The notes under the pieces: generated by a model
The model's input: only the letters and a program-made list of their open reading frames with translations
Told to the model about the DNA's origin: nothing
The model's database searches: none
Translations under genes and position numbers: made by a program
Assembly: GCA_022826485.1 (NCBI GenBank)
Contig: JAJDUU010000016.1
Location: 1 to 64,000 of the forward strand
DNA from: Chloroflexota bacterium
GTDB taxonomy: Bacteria > Chloroflexota > UBA11872
DNA: 64,000 nucleotides
Direction of reading: 5' to 3'
Shown: positions 1-8,975 of the stretch, piece by piece
Position numbering within the stretch: position 1 is the stretch's first letter
Layout of the letters: every line of letters begins with the position of its first letter

Positions 1-2
1 TC

Positions 3-968
3 CACGGCCGCCAGCTGCTTCTCAACTCGCGCGATGATGCCTACGAGCCAGAAGCAGCCATCGTCAACACGCATGCGCTCATCGGCGAGGACATATTCGC
101 GCTGATAGGCGCAGTTGGTACGCCGACCTCGCGTTCCGCGACGCCCGTAGCGGCGGAAGCAGACGTTCCTTACCTGGCGCCGTTCACCGGAGCCGAGTTC
201 TTGCGAGACGCACAGACGCTAGACAACGTTCTCAACCTGCGCGCTTCCTACTACCAGGAAACGGAGGAGATGGTCGAGCGGCTTACGACCGATCTTGGCG
301 TGCAGCGCATCGCCGTGATGTACCAGGATGACTCGTTCGGGCGCGCAGGGTACAGGGGCGTGCTACTTGCACTGGAGCGGCGGGGGATGCACCTCGCTGC
401 GCTGGGCGTGTATCCGCGCAACACCGTAGCCGTGAAGACTGCGCTGCTCGACATGCGCGCGGGGAACCCCGAAGCGATCATTATGATTGGCGCGTACCAG
501 CCCGTTGCCGCTCTGATTGCCTGGGCGCGTTACACCGGCATCGACCCCATCTTCATGACCGTCTCGTTCGTCGGCAGCAATGCGCTGGCCGAAGAGCTTG
601 GGTCGGGCGGCGTCGGCGTCTTCGTTACCCAGGTCGTCCCCTTCCCCACCGACGATTCCCTGCCGGTTGTCAGGGCCTATCACCGCGCGCTCGCCAACCA
701 TGATCCGAACGCGGTTCCGGGATTCGTCTCCTTCGAGGGCTATCTGGCGGGACGGCTGGCGATTGCGGGTCTCGAGCGCTGCGGGCGCGAGGTGAGTCGC
801 GCCTGCCTGTTCGAGAGCTTTCGCAGTGCCGAGCCGTACGACATCGAGGGGTTTCGTCTGAGCTATGGCGCCGGTGACAATCAGGGCTCCGACCAGGTGT
901 TTCTGACGGTCCTCGGTCCCGACGCGAACTATCACCCGGCCGAGACCATGCGGGACGTGCCCGGATGA
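3..968 (+). CDS. Type I periplasmic ligand-binding protein (Leu/Ile/Val-binding family), 5' end cut by window
   Basis: The frame is open from the window edge, so the gene begins upstream. Residues read directly before base 201 include an FALIGAVGTPTS segment followed by VPYLAPFTGAEFLR, the hinge and first-lobe pattern of branched-chain amino-acid-type binding proteins. Later parts (AVMYQDDSFGRAG, IIMIGAYQP) continue that fold. Such proteins bind small ligands outside the membrane for ABC importers or for sensor kinases. Here the stop overlaps the start of a membrane histidine kinase (ATGA, 4 nt) and no permease follows. A sensory co-receptor role like TorT is therefore more likely than transport; that role is inference, while family membership is clear. 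Confidence 0.85.
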   Translation, partial: HGRQLLLNSRDDAYEPEAAIVNTHALIGEDIFALIGAVGTPTSRSATPVAAEADVPYLAPFTGAEFLRDAQTLDNVLNLRASYYQETEEMVERLTTDLGVQRIAVMYQDDSFGRAGYRGVLLALERRGMHLAALGVYPRNTVAVKTALLDMRAGNPEAIIMIGAYQPVAALIAWARYTGIDPIFMTVSFVGSNALAEELGSGGVGVFVTQVVPFPTDDSLPVVRAYHRALANHDPNAVPGFVSFEGYLAGRLAIAGLERCGREVSRACLFESFRSAEPYDIEGFRLSYGAGDNQGSDQVFLTVLGPDANYHPAETMRDVPG

Positions 969-3160
969 CCGCGTGGATCCAGCGCCGGCTCGCAAGCCGC
1001 TATCGAATCTCCACCCAGTTGCTCCTCGGAATCTGGGGCGCCGTTCTGCTCACGGTCGCGGCGGGATTGGTCGGCTGGTTCTCCTTCAACCGCGTTGGTG
1101 ACGAGCAGAGCCGGGTCAACGAGGGCAGCGTGCCGGAGCTGGCCGCCGCGTTCGGCGTTGCCGACTACAGCAGCACGCTGGTCGCCGCCGCCCCGCGGCT
1201 CACCACGGCGCCCACGCTCGACGACGTCGCCCGTGTGGCCGTCAGCATCGACGAGGCCCATGCCGCGCTCGAGGCGCAGCTCGCGGTACTCGAGCGGGGC
1301 GCGGCGGAAGACGAGCGCGTGCAGCGCATCCGCGCTCACGCCGATTCGCTGATCGCCAACATCGAGTCGATCGAGGCGGATATGGCCTACTTCTTTGACC
1401 TGACCGAGCGCAGCGCGGCGCTGCGTGTGGAGCTAGCCGGTCTGCGCTTTCGTCTCGACAGCGTCGTCATTCCGGCCATCGACGATCAGTTCTTCTACGC
1501 CATGACGGGCTATCGCACCCTCGGCGAACCGCCCGCGCCCCGCAATGAGCACTTCTCGGAAACCGAATTCAGCAGCTATCGCCGCCTGGCCGAGATGCAA
1601 GCGGACGCCAGCATCGCCGAGCAGCTGCTGGCTTCCGCGTCGATCCTGTCGGAGCCCGCGTTGCTGGAGGCTCTGCGGGAGCGCTTCGAGGCTGCCGCCC
1701 GCCGGATTCAGCGCAACCTGGCGGCGCTCGAATCCGATGAATTGCGGGCCGAAGTCGCCCCGGTCTTCGACCAGCTCCTCGATCTCGGAATCGGCGAGGA
1801 AACCGGTTTCGATCTCCTCGCCGCGGAGCTCGAGCTGGTGGCTCGGCAACGCGACTTGCTGGCGAGCAACCAAGAAATAACCGTGGACCTGATCGCGGAG
1901 GTCAACGGCCTAGTCAGCGCGGCTGAAGCCAGCGTCGAGGAGGCCACCGGCGCCTCGACCCAGGCGATATTCACCGGCCGCGTGCTGCTGCTCGCGATTA
2001 GCGCCGTCAGCGTCACCGGAGCCGTCCTCATCGCGTGGCTCTTCGTTGGTCGCTTCATTTCCAGCCGCCTGCAGCAGCTTTCCGATTGGATGCGCCGCCT
2101 GGCCGGCGGAGACCTGGAAACGACGGTGGAACTGAGCGGTCGCGACGAGATCGCCGAGATGGCGGCCGCCCTCGAAGTCTTCCGGCAACACGCGCTGGAG
2201 ATTCAGCGGCTGAACCTGGTCGAAAAGCTGGCCAACGAGCTCCAGAGCAAGAACGATCAGTTGGAGACCGCGCTCGCCGACCTGCAGCGCGCGCAGGACC
2301 AGATCGTCTCGCAGCAGAAGCTGGCCGCTTTGGGTGAGCTGACCGCCGGGGTGGCCCACGAGATCAAGAATCCGCTGAACTTCGTCAAGAACTTCTCCGA
2401 GGTGTCCGAGGAGCTCATCGAGGAGTTGAAGGAGGTCCTCGAAGAAGAAGCGGAGAGCATCAGCGAGGACCAACGCGAATACATCAACGAGATCTCCGGC
2501 GACCTCACCGACAATCTTGGCCGCATCCGGACCCACGGCGAGCGGGCCAACCACATCGTCCACGACATGCTGATGATGGGCCGGGGCTCAGGCGATCGGC
2601 AGGCCACGGATATCAACCGGCTGCTCGACGAGCACGCGCGGCTCGCCTATCACAGCGCGCGGGCGACGGATACCGAATTCCAGCTTGACTTGAAGCAAGA
2701 AATGGACCCGGAGGTTGGCGAGCTCGAGGTCGTGCCGCAGGACCTGGGCCGGGTGTTCCTCAACATGGTGAGCAATGCCTGCTACGCCACCGACGAAAAG
2801 CGCCGCAGCGGCGCCGACGCCGACGGCGAGCGCTACTTCCCCACGCTGTGGCTCAAGTCCCGGCGCGGCGATGAGCACATCGAGGTCCGAATCAAGGACA
2901 ACGGCATGGGCATGCCGGACGACATCATCGACAAGATCTTCAACCCGTTCTTCACCACCAAGCCCACCGACCAGGGCACCGGGCTCGGGCTCGCCATCTC
3001 CAGCGACATCGTGCGGCAGCACGGCGGCAACATCCGGGTTGAATCCGAGCCGGGCGAGGGCACCGAGATGATCATCGAGTTGCCGCTGGAGCCCCCGGCG
3101 GCGGCCCTGGCCGGGGCGGGCGAGGGAGACGGCGCCGCGACCGGGGCGACGTCCGTATAG
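965..3160 (+). CDS. Membrane sensor histidine kinase with long helical sensor domain, HAMP and kinase core (TorS-like input)
   Basis: This is a 731-residue inner-membrane kinase. Visible parts in order are: TM1 at about residues 19-41; a roughly 300-residue, Ala/Glu/Leu-rich, mainly helical periplasmic domain; TM2 at about 340-362; a HAMP linker with RLAGGDLETTVELSGRDE; a coiled coil; the phosphoacceptor His465 in GVAHEIKNPLN; and an HATPase domain with N box (SNACYATDE, about 602-610), G1 (DNGMGMP), FNPFFTTK and G2 (GTGLGLAIS). There is no receiver domain. The start overlaps the binding-protein stop, implying translational coupling. No response regulator is in view downstream. The helical sensor with a partner binding protein resembles TorS/TorT, but the ligand is unknown. 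Confidence 0.9.
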   Translation: MTAWIQRRLASRYRISTQLLLGIWGAVLLTVAAGLVGWFSFNRVGDEQSRVNEGSVPELAAAFGVADYSSTLVAAAPRLTTAPTLDDVARVAVSIDEAHAALEAQLAVLERGAAEDERVQRIRAHADSLIANIESIEADMAYFFDLTERSAALRVELAGLRFRLDSVVIPAIDDQFFYAMTGYRTLGEPPAPRNEHFSETEFSSYRRLAEMQADASIAEQLLASASILSEPALLEALRERFEAAARRIQRNLAALESDELRAEVAPVFDQLLDLGIGEETGFDLLAAELELVARQRDLLASNQEITVDLIAEVNGLVSAAEASVEEATGASTQAIFTGRVLLLAISAVSVTGAVLIAWLFVGRFISSRLQQLSDWMRRLAGGDLETTVELSGRDEIAEMAAALEVFRQHALEIQRLNLVEKLANELQSKNDQLETALADLQRAQDQIVSQQKLAALGELTAGVAHEIKNPLNFVKNFSEVSEELIEELKEVLEEEAESISEDQREYINEISGDLTDNLGRIRTHGERANHIVHDMLMMGRGSGDRQATDINRLLDEHARLAYHSARATDTEFQLDLKQEMDPEVGELEVVPQDLGRVFLNMVSNACYATDEKRRSGADADGERYFPTLWLKSRRGDEHIEVRIKDNGMGMPDDIIDKIFNPFFTTKPTDQGTGLGLAISSDIVRQHGGNIRVESEPGEGTEMIIELPLEPPAAALAGAGEGDGAATGATSV

Positions 3161-3269
3161 GCCCGCCGACACGCGCGGGGCATTGCCGGTCAGCCTGCGG
3201 CGGAGGCCGGCCGCAACCGACCGTCCGGGATCGGTGCGTCCGCTGGCCGAGGTGGGAGGGTGAGTCTTG

Positions 3270-3956
3270 ATGCCACAAGCGCACTTCAGCGACGACCTGT
3301 TCGAGTTCCTGCACGAGCTGCAACTGAACAACAATCGAGACTGGTTTCAGGCGAACAAGCCGCGATATCAGGCCGTGGTGCTGGAACCGATGATGGACTT
3401 CGTTGCGGATTTCGGTGTGCGCCTCCCGAGCATTAGCGGCCATTTCGTGGCGGATCCGCGCGCCCACGGCGGCTCGATATTCCGCATCTACCGCGACGTT
3501 CGCTTTGCGAAAGACAAGAGCCCCTACAAGACCCATGCCGCGATGCACTTTCGCCACGAAACGGGCCGCAAGGTTCACGGCCCGGGTTTCTATCTGCACC
3601 TGGCGCCGGGCGAGGTGTATGCCGGCGTGGGCATTTGGCGCCCGGCCTCGGAGACGCTGGCGAAGATTCGGGACGCCATCGTGGCCCGCCCTTCCGCGTG
3701 GACAGGGGCGATCTCCGACAAGGAGTTTGCCGAGGCCTTTGCGCTGGAGGGTGAGGCGCTCAAGCGGCCGCCTCGCGGCTATGACGCCGACCATCCGCTC
3801 ATCGACGACCTGAAGCGCAAGGACTTCGTGGCGGCGACGGAGTTCACGCAAGTGGAAGCCACGTCGCCCGAGTTCGTCGACATGTATGCGGACGCGTGCC
3901 GTCGGGCTGCGCCGCTGATGCAATTCCTCACCACCGCCGTGGGTTTGGCCTGGTAG
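3270..3956 (+). CDS. DUF2461 (TIGR02453) family protein of unknown function
   Basis: This 228-residue soluble protein matches the DUF2461 family. It opens with FSDDLFEFLHEL followed by NNNRDWFQANKPRY, then has IFRIYRDVRFAKDKSPYKTH and a GFYLHLAPGEVYAGVGIW strand motif, all hallmarks of the family. Length is usual for the family (about 220). The ATG at 3270 is preferred to the TTG at 3267 because GGGAGGG at 3254-3260 lies nine bases upstream. It stands alone between the kinase and the ATP-grasp gene. The biochemical function of this widespread family is not established. Confidence 0.85.
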   Translation: MPQAHFSDDLFEFLHELQLNNNRDWFQANKPRYQAVVLEPMMDFVADFGVRLPSISGHFVADPRAHGGSIFRIYRDVRFAKDKSPYKTHAAMHFRHETGRKVHGPGFYLHLAPGEVYAGVGIWRPASETLAKIRDAIVARPSAWTGAISDKEFAEAFALEGEALKRPPRGYDADHPLIDDLKRKDFVAATEFTQVEATSPEFVDMYADACRRAAPLMQFLTTAVGLAW

Positions 3957-4066
3957 GCGCGAAGCGACGAGCGCCGGCCGCATGCCGAGTGGCAAGATTG
4001 AGGTGCGGAATAGGATTCGCGGCGTATGCGGACCGGGTGCGCCGCGTGGACGGTTGAGGCGCCGGC

Positions 4067-5500
4067 GTGGACTTCGACACTTACGAACTCGACCCGCGGG
4101 TCTACGACGAGATGCTCTTGTCCGACGGCACGCCGCGGGAGCACTGCCGGCCGCTGCATGAGGCGCTGCGCCGCATGTCGTCCGAGGAGCTGAGCGGCGT
4201 CCAGGAACGCGCCACGCGGTCGTTTTCGCACGAGGGCATTTCGTTCACGGTCTACGGCGAGGCCGAAGCCCAGGAGCGAATCATTCCGATCGATTGTCTG
4301 CCTCGCCTACTCTCCAGCGCGGACTGGCGGCTGATCGAGTCGGGGCTCACGCAGCGGCTCACCGCGCTCAATCGCTTTCTGGACGACGTCTACAACGAAG
4401 CCCGCATCGTCGCGGACGGTGTGATCCCGACGGACCTGATCCGAGGCTGTCCGCAGTTCCGCATCGACATGCGGGGCTTCTCCCCGCCGCATGGCGTGTG
4501 GGTAGCGGTCTGCGGCACCGACATCGTGCGCACCAACGACGGCTTTCTGGTGCTGGAGGACAACCTGCGCGTGCCGTCCGGCGTTTCCTACATGATTGCG
4601 AACCGGAAGGTGATCAAGGCTGGCTTGCGCCGCATCTACCGCGCCGCGCGGGTGCGTGAGGTGGAGCACTACGGGCGCCTGCTGCAGGCCACCCTGCGCG
4701 AGCTGGCGCCGGCCGGGCGATCAGATCCCTGCATTGCCCTTCTGACGCCCGGCGTCTTCAACTCCGCCTTCTACGAGCACATGTTTCTTGCCGGCGAGAT
4801 CGGGGCGGAGCTGGTGGAAGGCCGCGACCTGGTGGTGAACGACGGCTTTGTCTATATGCGCACGACCGCCGGCCTGCGCCGCGTGGATGTGATCTATCGG
4901 CGCATCGACGATGACTTCCTCGATCCCCTGGTCTTTCGGCCGGATTCATTGCTTGGCGTGCCCGGACTGCTGCATGCGTGCCGGCGAGGCAACGTTTCCG
5001 TGGTGAACGCCCCCGGCACGGGCGTCGCCGATGACAAGAGCGTCTACGCCTTCGTGCCGGACATGATTCGCTACTACTTGAGCGAAGATCCGATCCTGGC
5101 GAACGTCGAAACGCACCTGTGCCGACGTCCCGAAGGCCTCGAGTACACGCTGGACAACCTGGAGAACCTGGTGGTCAAGCGCGTGGGGGAATCCGGGGGC
5201 TACGGCATGCTGGTGGGGCCCCACGCCACGCCCGCGGAGCGCGCGGCGTACGCCGAGCAGGTGCGGGCGAATCCCTCGGATTTCATCGCGCAGCCGACTC
5301 TCGCGCTTTCGCGCGCCCCGTGTCTCATCGAGGGGCGGTTCGAGCCGCGGCACGTGGATCTGCGGCCCTTCGTGCTCCGTGGCCGGCGGACGCGGATGGT
5401 CCCGGGGGCCTTCTGCCGCGTGGCGCTGCGTCGGGGAAGCCTGGTGGTGAACTCCAGTCAGGGCGGCGGCGGCAAAGACCTCTGGGTTCTCAACGACTGA
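4067..5500 (+). CDS. Circularly permuted ATP-grasp protein (DUF404/DUF407, COG2308)
   Basis: The 477-residue protein has the typical layout of circularly permuted ATP-grasp enzymes: an N-terminal segment with RFLDDVYNEARIVADG, then GVWVAVCGTDIVRTNDGFLVLEDNLRVPSGVSY split over two motifs, DVIYRRIDDDFLDP, and a C-terminal NLVVKRVGESGGYGML with the nucleotide-binding Lys and Gly-rich loop. It starts with GTG. Known relatives are predicted amide-bond ligases that co-occur with alpha-E and transglutaminase-like genes; both are present here at 7061 and 8034. Unusually, an ammonium transporter lies between them. Substrate unknown. Confidence 0.9.
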   Translation: MDFDTYELDPRVYDEMLLSDGTPREHCRPLHEALRRMSSEELSGVQERATRSFSHEGISFTVYGEAEAQERIIPIDCLPRLLSSADWRLIESGLTQRLTALNRFLDDVYNEARIVADGVIPTDLIRGCPQFRIDMRGFSPPHGVWVAVCGTDIVRTNDGFLVLEDNLRVPSGVSYMIANRKVIKAGLRRIYRAARVREVEHYGRLLQATLRELAPAGRSDPCIALLTPGVFNSAFYEHMFLAGEIGAELVEGRDLVVNDGFVYMRTTAGLRRVDVIYRRIDDDFLDPLVFRPDSLLGVPGLLHACRRGNVSVVNAPGTGVADDKSVYAFVPDMIRYYLSEDPILANVETHLCRRPEGLEYTLDNLENLVVKRVGESGGYGMLVGPHATPAERAAYAEQVRANPSDFIAQPTLALSRAPCLIEGRFEPRHVDLRPFVLRGRRTRMVPGAFCRVALRRGSLVVNSSQGGGGKDLWVLND

Positions 5501-5533
5501 GGAAACCGAGGTCCCGGCCGGAAGGCGCCGTTA

Positions 5534-5543
5534 GAAATATTTC
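5534..5543. promoter_or_regulatory. AT-rich palindrome upstream of the ammonium transporter
   Basis: GAAATATTTC is a perfect 10-base palindrome inside the only AT-rich patch between the ATP-grasp stop and the transporter ATG. A TATCTACACT stretch just downstream could hold a -10 element. It may be an operator or promoter part; binding factor unknown. Confidence 0.3.
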
Positions 5544-5595
5544 GTAGCAATATCTACACTCGCCCCGCCAACCGTCCCCAGCCGAATGGACCGCC

Positions 5596-6978
5596 ATGCG
5601 TGTTCTCGTGAGCTCCCTAGCCCGGCCGTTTCCGAGGCGCCTCGTGCTCATCCTGCTCCTGGCGCTTGCCATTCCGCTGCTGATCCCGAATATGGCGCGC
5701 GCCGCGGTGTCGGAAGAGGCAACGTTTGTCTTCAACACGTTCGCGTTTCTGATTTGGGGCGCGCTGGTGATGTTCATGTGCGCGGGCTTCACCATGCTCG
5801 AGTCCGGGTCGGTGCGCACCAAGAACGCCTCGATGATCTGTCTCAAGAACATCGGCATCTACTCCATTGCCGGACTCGCGTATTTCATCATCGGCTACAA
5901 CCTGATGTACGTGGACGTCGGCTCGGTCATCGGTTCGTTCAACTTCCTCTACGGACCCTCGAGCGCGGAGCTCGATCTGCTTGGCGGCGATGACGGTGCG
6001 GTTTCCAGCGTCGTTGCCAACGGCTACTCCTCGATGTCCGACTGGTTCTTCCAGATGGTGTTTGTGGCCACCGCCGCGTCGATCGTGTCCGGCGCGCTGG
6101 CCGAACGGGTCAAGATGTGGTCGTTCTTCCTGTTCACCCTGCTGCTGACGGCTTTCATCTACCCCATCGTGGGCGCTTGGACGTGGGGCGGCGGCTGGTT
6201 GTCCGAGATGGGTTTCCAGGACTTCGCCGGCTCGACCATCGTCCACAGCGTGGGCGGCTGGGCGGCCCTGGCCGGGATCCTGGTGGTGGGTCCGCGGCTG
6301 GGCAAGTTCCGCAATGACGGCAGCGCGCGAGCTACTCCGCCCTCGAACATCCTGATCGTGACATTGGGCGTGTTCATCCTCTGGCTCGGGTGGTTTGGAT
6401 TCAATGGCGGCTCGCAGCTGGCGCTGGGCAGCGCCTTCGACGCGGTCGCCATGAGCCACGTGCTGGTCAACACCAACCTGGCGGCGGCGGCAGGCGTCGT
6501 GGCCGCGATCGCGATCTCACGCTCAATCATGGGGCGCACGGATCTCTTCGTCGGTCTGAACGGCGCCATCGCCGGTCTGGTTTCGATTACCGCGGGCCCT
6601 GATATCGTGGATCACTACTGGGCCATCATCATCGGCGCCATTGGCGCGGTTCTGTGCACCCTCGGGCTCAAGCTGCTGGAAAAGTTGAAGCTGGACGATG
6701 TGGTCGGGGCCGTCCCCGCCCACCTCTTCGCCGGCATTTGGGGAACCCTGGCCGCAGCGATTGCCGGCGGCGCGATGTTTCACGTGCAGGTGGTCGGCGT
6801 GTTGGCCGTCGGCGCCTTCGTGTTCGTGGTCTCCTACCTCGTCTGGCGCCTCATCGACCTGACGATCAAGGCCCGCGTGTCGCGCCAGGTCGAGCAACTG
6901 GGCCAGGACGCCGGGGAGCTGGGAATCGAGGCCTACCCCGAATTCGTCCTGATGCCAGAGGAGTTCGACGAGGACTAG
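5596..6978 (+). CDS. amt: Ammonium transporter (Amt family)
   Basis: This 460-residue inner-membrane channel conducts ammonium/ammonia. Residues 1-37 look like a cleavable signal peptide (RRLVLILLLALAIPLL, then ARA), as in AmtB. About eleven membrane segments follow. The family signature is present (DFAGSTIVHSVGG), as are the pore histidines in IVHSVGG and PAHLFAGIWG, and MFMCAGFTMLESG in the first helix. A short acidic cytoplasmic tail ends the protein. The usual glnK partner is not adjacent; neighbours are the ATP-grasp gene (95 nt upstream) and the alpha-E gene (82 nt downstream). Start ATG is well placed. Confidence 0.95.
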   Translation: MRVLVSSLARPFPRRLVLILLLALAIPLLIPNMARAAVSEEATFVFNTFAFLIWGALVMFMCAGFTMLESGSVRTKNASMICLKNIGIYSIAGLAYFIIGYNLMYVDVGSVIGSFNFLYGPSSAELDLLGGDDGAVSSVVANGYSSMSDWFFQMVFVATAASIVSGALAERVKMWSFFLFTLLLTAFIYPIVGAWTWGGGWLSEMGFQDFAGSTIVHSVGGWAALAGILVVGPRLGKFRNDGSARATPPSNILIVTLGVFILWLGWFGFNGGSQLALGSAFDAVAMSHVLVNTNLAAAAGVVAAIAISRSIMGRTDLFVGLNGAIAGLVSITAGPDIVDHYWAIIIGAIGAVLCTLGLKLLEKLKLDDVVGAVPAHLFAGIWGTLAAAIAGGAMFHVQVVGVLAVGAFVFVVSYLVWRLIDLTIKARVSRQVEQLGQDAGELGIEAYPEFVLMPEEFDED

Positions 6979-7060
6979 TCGGGTTGGGCGCCCGCCGATC
7001 GCAGCGGCGGGCGCCGGCCGCACGCGGCGTCAGCGTCGCGAGTCGTCGGGTCTGAGTCAC

Positions 7061-8029
7061 ATGCTGGTGCGCAGCGCTCAGGGTCTCTACTGGATGAGCC
7101 GCTACCTGGAGCGCGCCCGGCGGCTCTGCCGGCTGCTGCAACTGCAGACGGAATCCCTGGTCGACCGACCCGCTCGGGAGATTCACTTCGGCTGGAGCCG
7201 GATCTACGCGAGCGTCAACCGGCATCCGCCGGCCGGGCGCATCGAGCTGCTCGGCAGCGACGACTACACCCTGGCCGACTCCTACACCCTGGCCGGCGAC
7301 CTGACCTTCGAACGCTCCAATCCTGACTCGGTGTGGAGCTGTTTCGACCAGGGCCGGGAAAACGCCCGGCAGATCCGCCAGTCCATCAGCACGCCGATGT
7401 GGACCCAATTGAACCTGGCCTATCTGCGCCTGCAGGAGCTGGAGATGCCGGACATTTGGGCGATCTCACCCGAGAGCTTCTATGCCGACACGGTGGCGCA
7501 GATCGACACGTTCGAGGGAGTGGCGGCCGCCACGATGTACCGTGGCGAAGGCTGGCGTTTCATGCAGCTCGGGCGCTTCATCGAGCGGGCGCAGTTGCTG
7601 GCCGCGGTGCTCCTGGCGCAGCTCACCGCGGAACAGCAGGTCGAAGAGGCTTCGGACGCGGATTGGACCGGCTTGCTGCGTCTCTGCCACGCGGTCGAGG
7701 TCTACAACCGCCGCTATAGCGTGGCGGTGCAGCCGCGCCAGGTGCTGGACTTGCTGGTCACGGACCCGCGTCTGCCGGACTCGCTGGGCCGATCCATTGA
7801 CCGGGCCGCGGAGGAGATCGACGCAATCGGCCCGGGTCCCGACCCGGACTCCACCGGCGCGCTGCAACGCCTGGCCGGTCGCATCGGCAGCGTCATCCAC
7901 TACCAGTGGCCCGACCATGAGGACCGCCACGCGCTCCTCGATCAGGTGCGCGCCCACTGCTATGAGCTGCACGATCGGGTGGAGGCCGGGTACTTCGACT
8001 ATGCGATCGAAGACGCCCCCTTGCGCTGA
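7061..8029 (+). CDS. Alpha-E domain protein (DUF403, COG2307)
   Basis: The 322-residue, mostly helical protein begins with MLVRSAQGLYWMSRYLERA, the characteristic N terminus of alpha-E proteins, and contains NPDSVWSCFDQGRENARQIR and YRGEGWRFMQLGRFIERA motifs. Family length is about 310. It ends 4 nt before the transglutaminase-like gene. Alpha-E proteins are known to accompany circularly permuted ATP-grasp proteins and transglutaminases in predicted peptide or amide metabolism operons; their exact role is unproven. Confidence 0.9.
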   Translation: MLVRSAQGLYWMSRYLERARRLCRLLQLQTESLVDRPAREIHFGWSRIYASVNRHPPAGRIELLGSDDYTLADSYTLAGDLTFERSNPDSVWSCFDQGRENARQIRQSISTPMWTQLNLAYLRLQELEMPDIWAISPESFYADTVAQIDTFEGVAAATMYRGEGWRFMQLGRFIERAQLLAAVLLAQLTAEQQVEEASDADWTGLLRLCHAVEVYNRRYSVAVQPRQVLDLLVTDPRLPDSLGRSIDRAAEEIDAIGPGPDPDSTGALQRLAGRIGSVIHYQWPDHEDRHALLDQVRAHCYELHDRVEAGYFDYAIEDAPLR

Positions 8030-8033
8030 CCGG

Positions 8034-8912
8034 ATGAGTGACCCGGCTTCGTTCGCGATCGAGCACATCACGCGCTACAGCTATTCGTCGCCCGTCATTG
8101 GCTGCGTGATGTCGCTGTGCCTCAAGCCGCGTGACGACGCCGGCCAGAGGGTCCTGGAATTTGAGATCGAAACCGACCCGCCAGCCCCGGTGAACGAGGA
8201 GCGGGACAGCTTCGGCAACACGAAGCACGTGCTGAACGTCCACCGCGAGCATCGGTCCCTCACCATCACCGCTCGCTCCACCGTGGCGCCGGCGTTGCCG
8301 GCCCCGCTGCAGGCGTCCTGTCGCGCCGATGCCTGGGACGAGATTCGTCAATGGCAAAACGCGTTCGAGCTCTGGGATTTCATCCGGCCCAGCGCGCTGA
8401 CCGAGCCCTCGCGGGCACTTGCGGCCATTACGGCTCGACTGGGCATCGAGCCGGCGGGCGATCCGCTGCACGCCGTTCAGCGGCTCTCGAACGTGCTCTA
8501 CCGCAGCTTTGACTACGTGCCGGGAAGCACCTCGGCGGTTTCGCCGGTGGATCACATCCTGGAAACCGGCCGCGGCGTCTGCCAGGACTACGCCCACGCC
8601 ATGATCGCTATTGCACGGTCCTGGGGCGTGCCGACGCGCTATGTGTCCGGCTACCTCTACGTCGCGGACGCGGACGGGGCCGACGGCCCGGCGCCGCAGT
8701 CCGCCAGCCACGCCTGGGTCGAGTGCCTGCTGGCCGATTTGGGCTGGGTCGGCTTCGACGCGACTAACGACAGTCTCGCCGGTCCGGAACACCTGCGGCT
8801 GGCGGTTGGGCGGGACTATCGCGACGTGGCCCCGACCAGCGGCATCTTCCGCGGCGGCGGACAGAGCCAGATCGCGGTCGAGGTGCGGATCCGTCCCCAT
8901 CAGCCGGGCTGA
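8034..8912 (+). CDS. Transglutaminase-like cysteine protease/amidase (COG1305)
   Basis: The protein has 292 residues from the ATG at 8034; the frame extends far upstream inside the alpha-E gene, but that part is not protein-like. An N-terminal beta domain (IEHITRYSYSSPV, SLCLKPR) precedes the catalytic core. The triad is visible: Cys183 in GRGVCQDYAH, His226 in SHAWVE and Asp242 in GFDATND. The GYLY motif follows the cysteine helix. Such enzymes form or cleave isopeptide or amide bonds and may act with the ATP-grasp protein at 4067. Start spacing of 4 nt from the preceding stop implies coupling. Confidence 0.92.
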   Translation: MSDPASFAIEHITRYSYSSPVIGCVMSLCLKPRDDAGQRVLEFEIETDPPAPVNEERDSFGNTKHVLNVHREHRSLTITARSTVAPALPAPLQASCRADAWDEIRQWQNAFELWDFIRPSALTEPSRALAAITARLGIEPAGDPLHAVQRLSNVLYRSFDYVPGSTSAVSPVDHILETGRGVCQDYAHAMIAIARSWGVPTRYVSGYLYVADADGADGPAPQSASHAWVECLLADLGWVGFDATNDSLAGPEHLRLAVGRDYRDVAPTSGIFRGGGQSQIAVEVRIRPHQPG

Positions 8913-8975
8913 CCAGGGCCGAACGGAAGTTGCGCGCCTGATCGGAGTCCCGGCGCGTGGCTCGTAGAATTGGAC

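Noticed and set aside
4294-4659. Small plus-strand frame overlapping the ATP-grasp gene as a separate gene
   Set aside because: Entirely internal to a well-supported gene, with no ribosome site and low-complexity composition.
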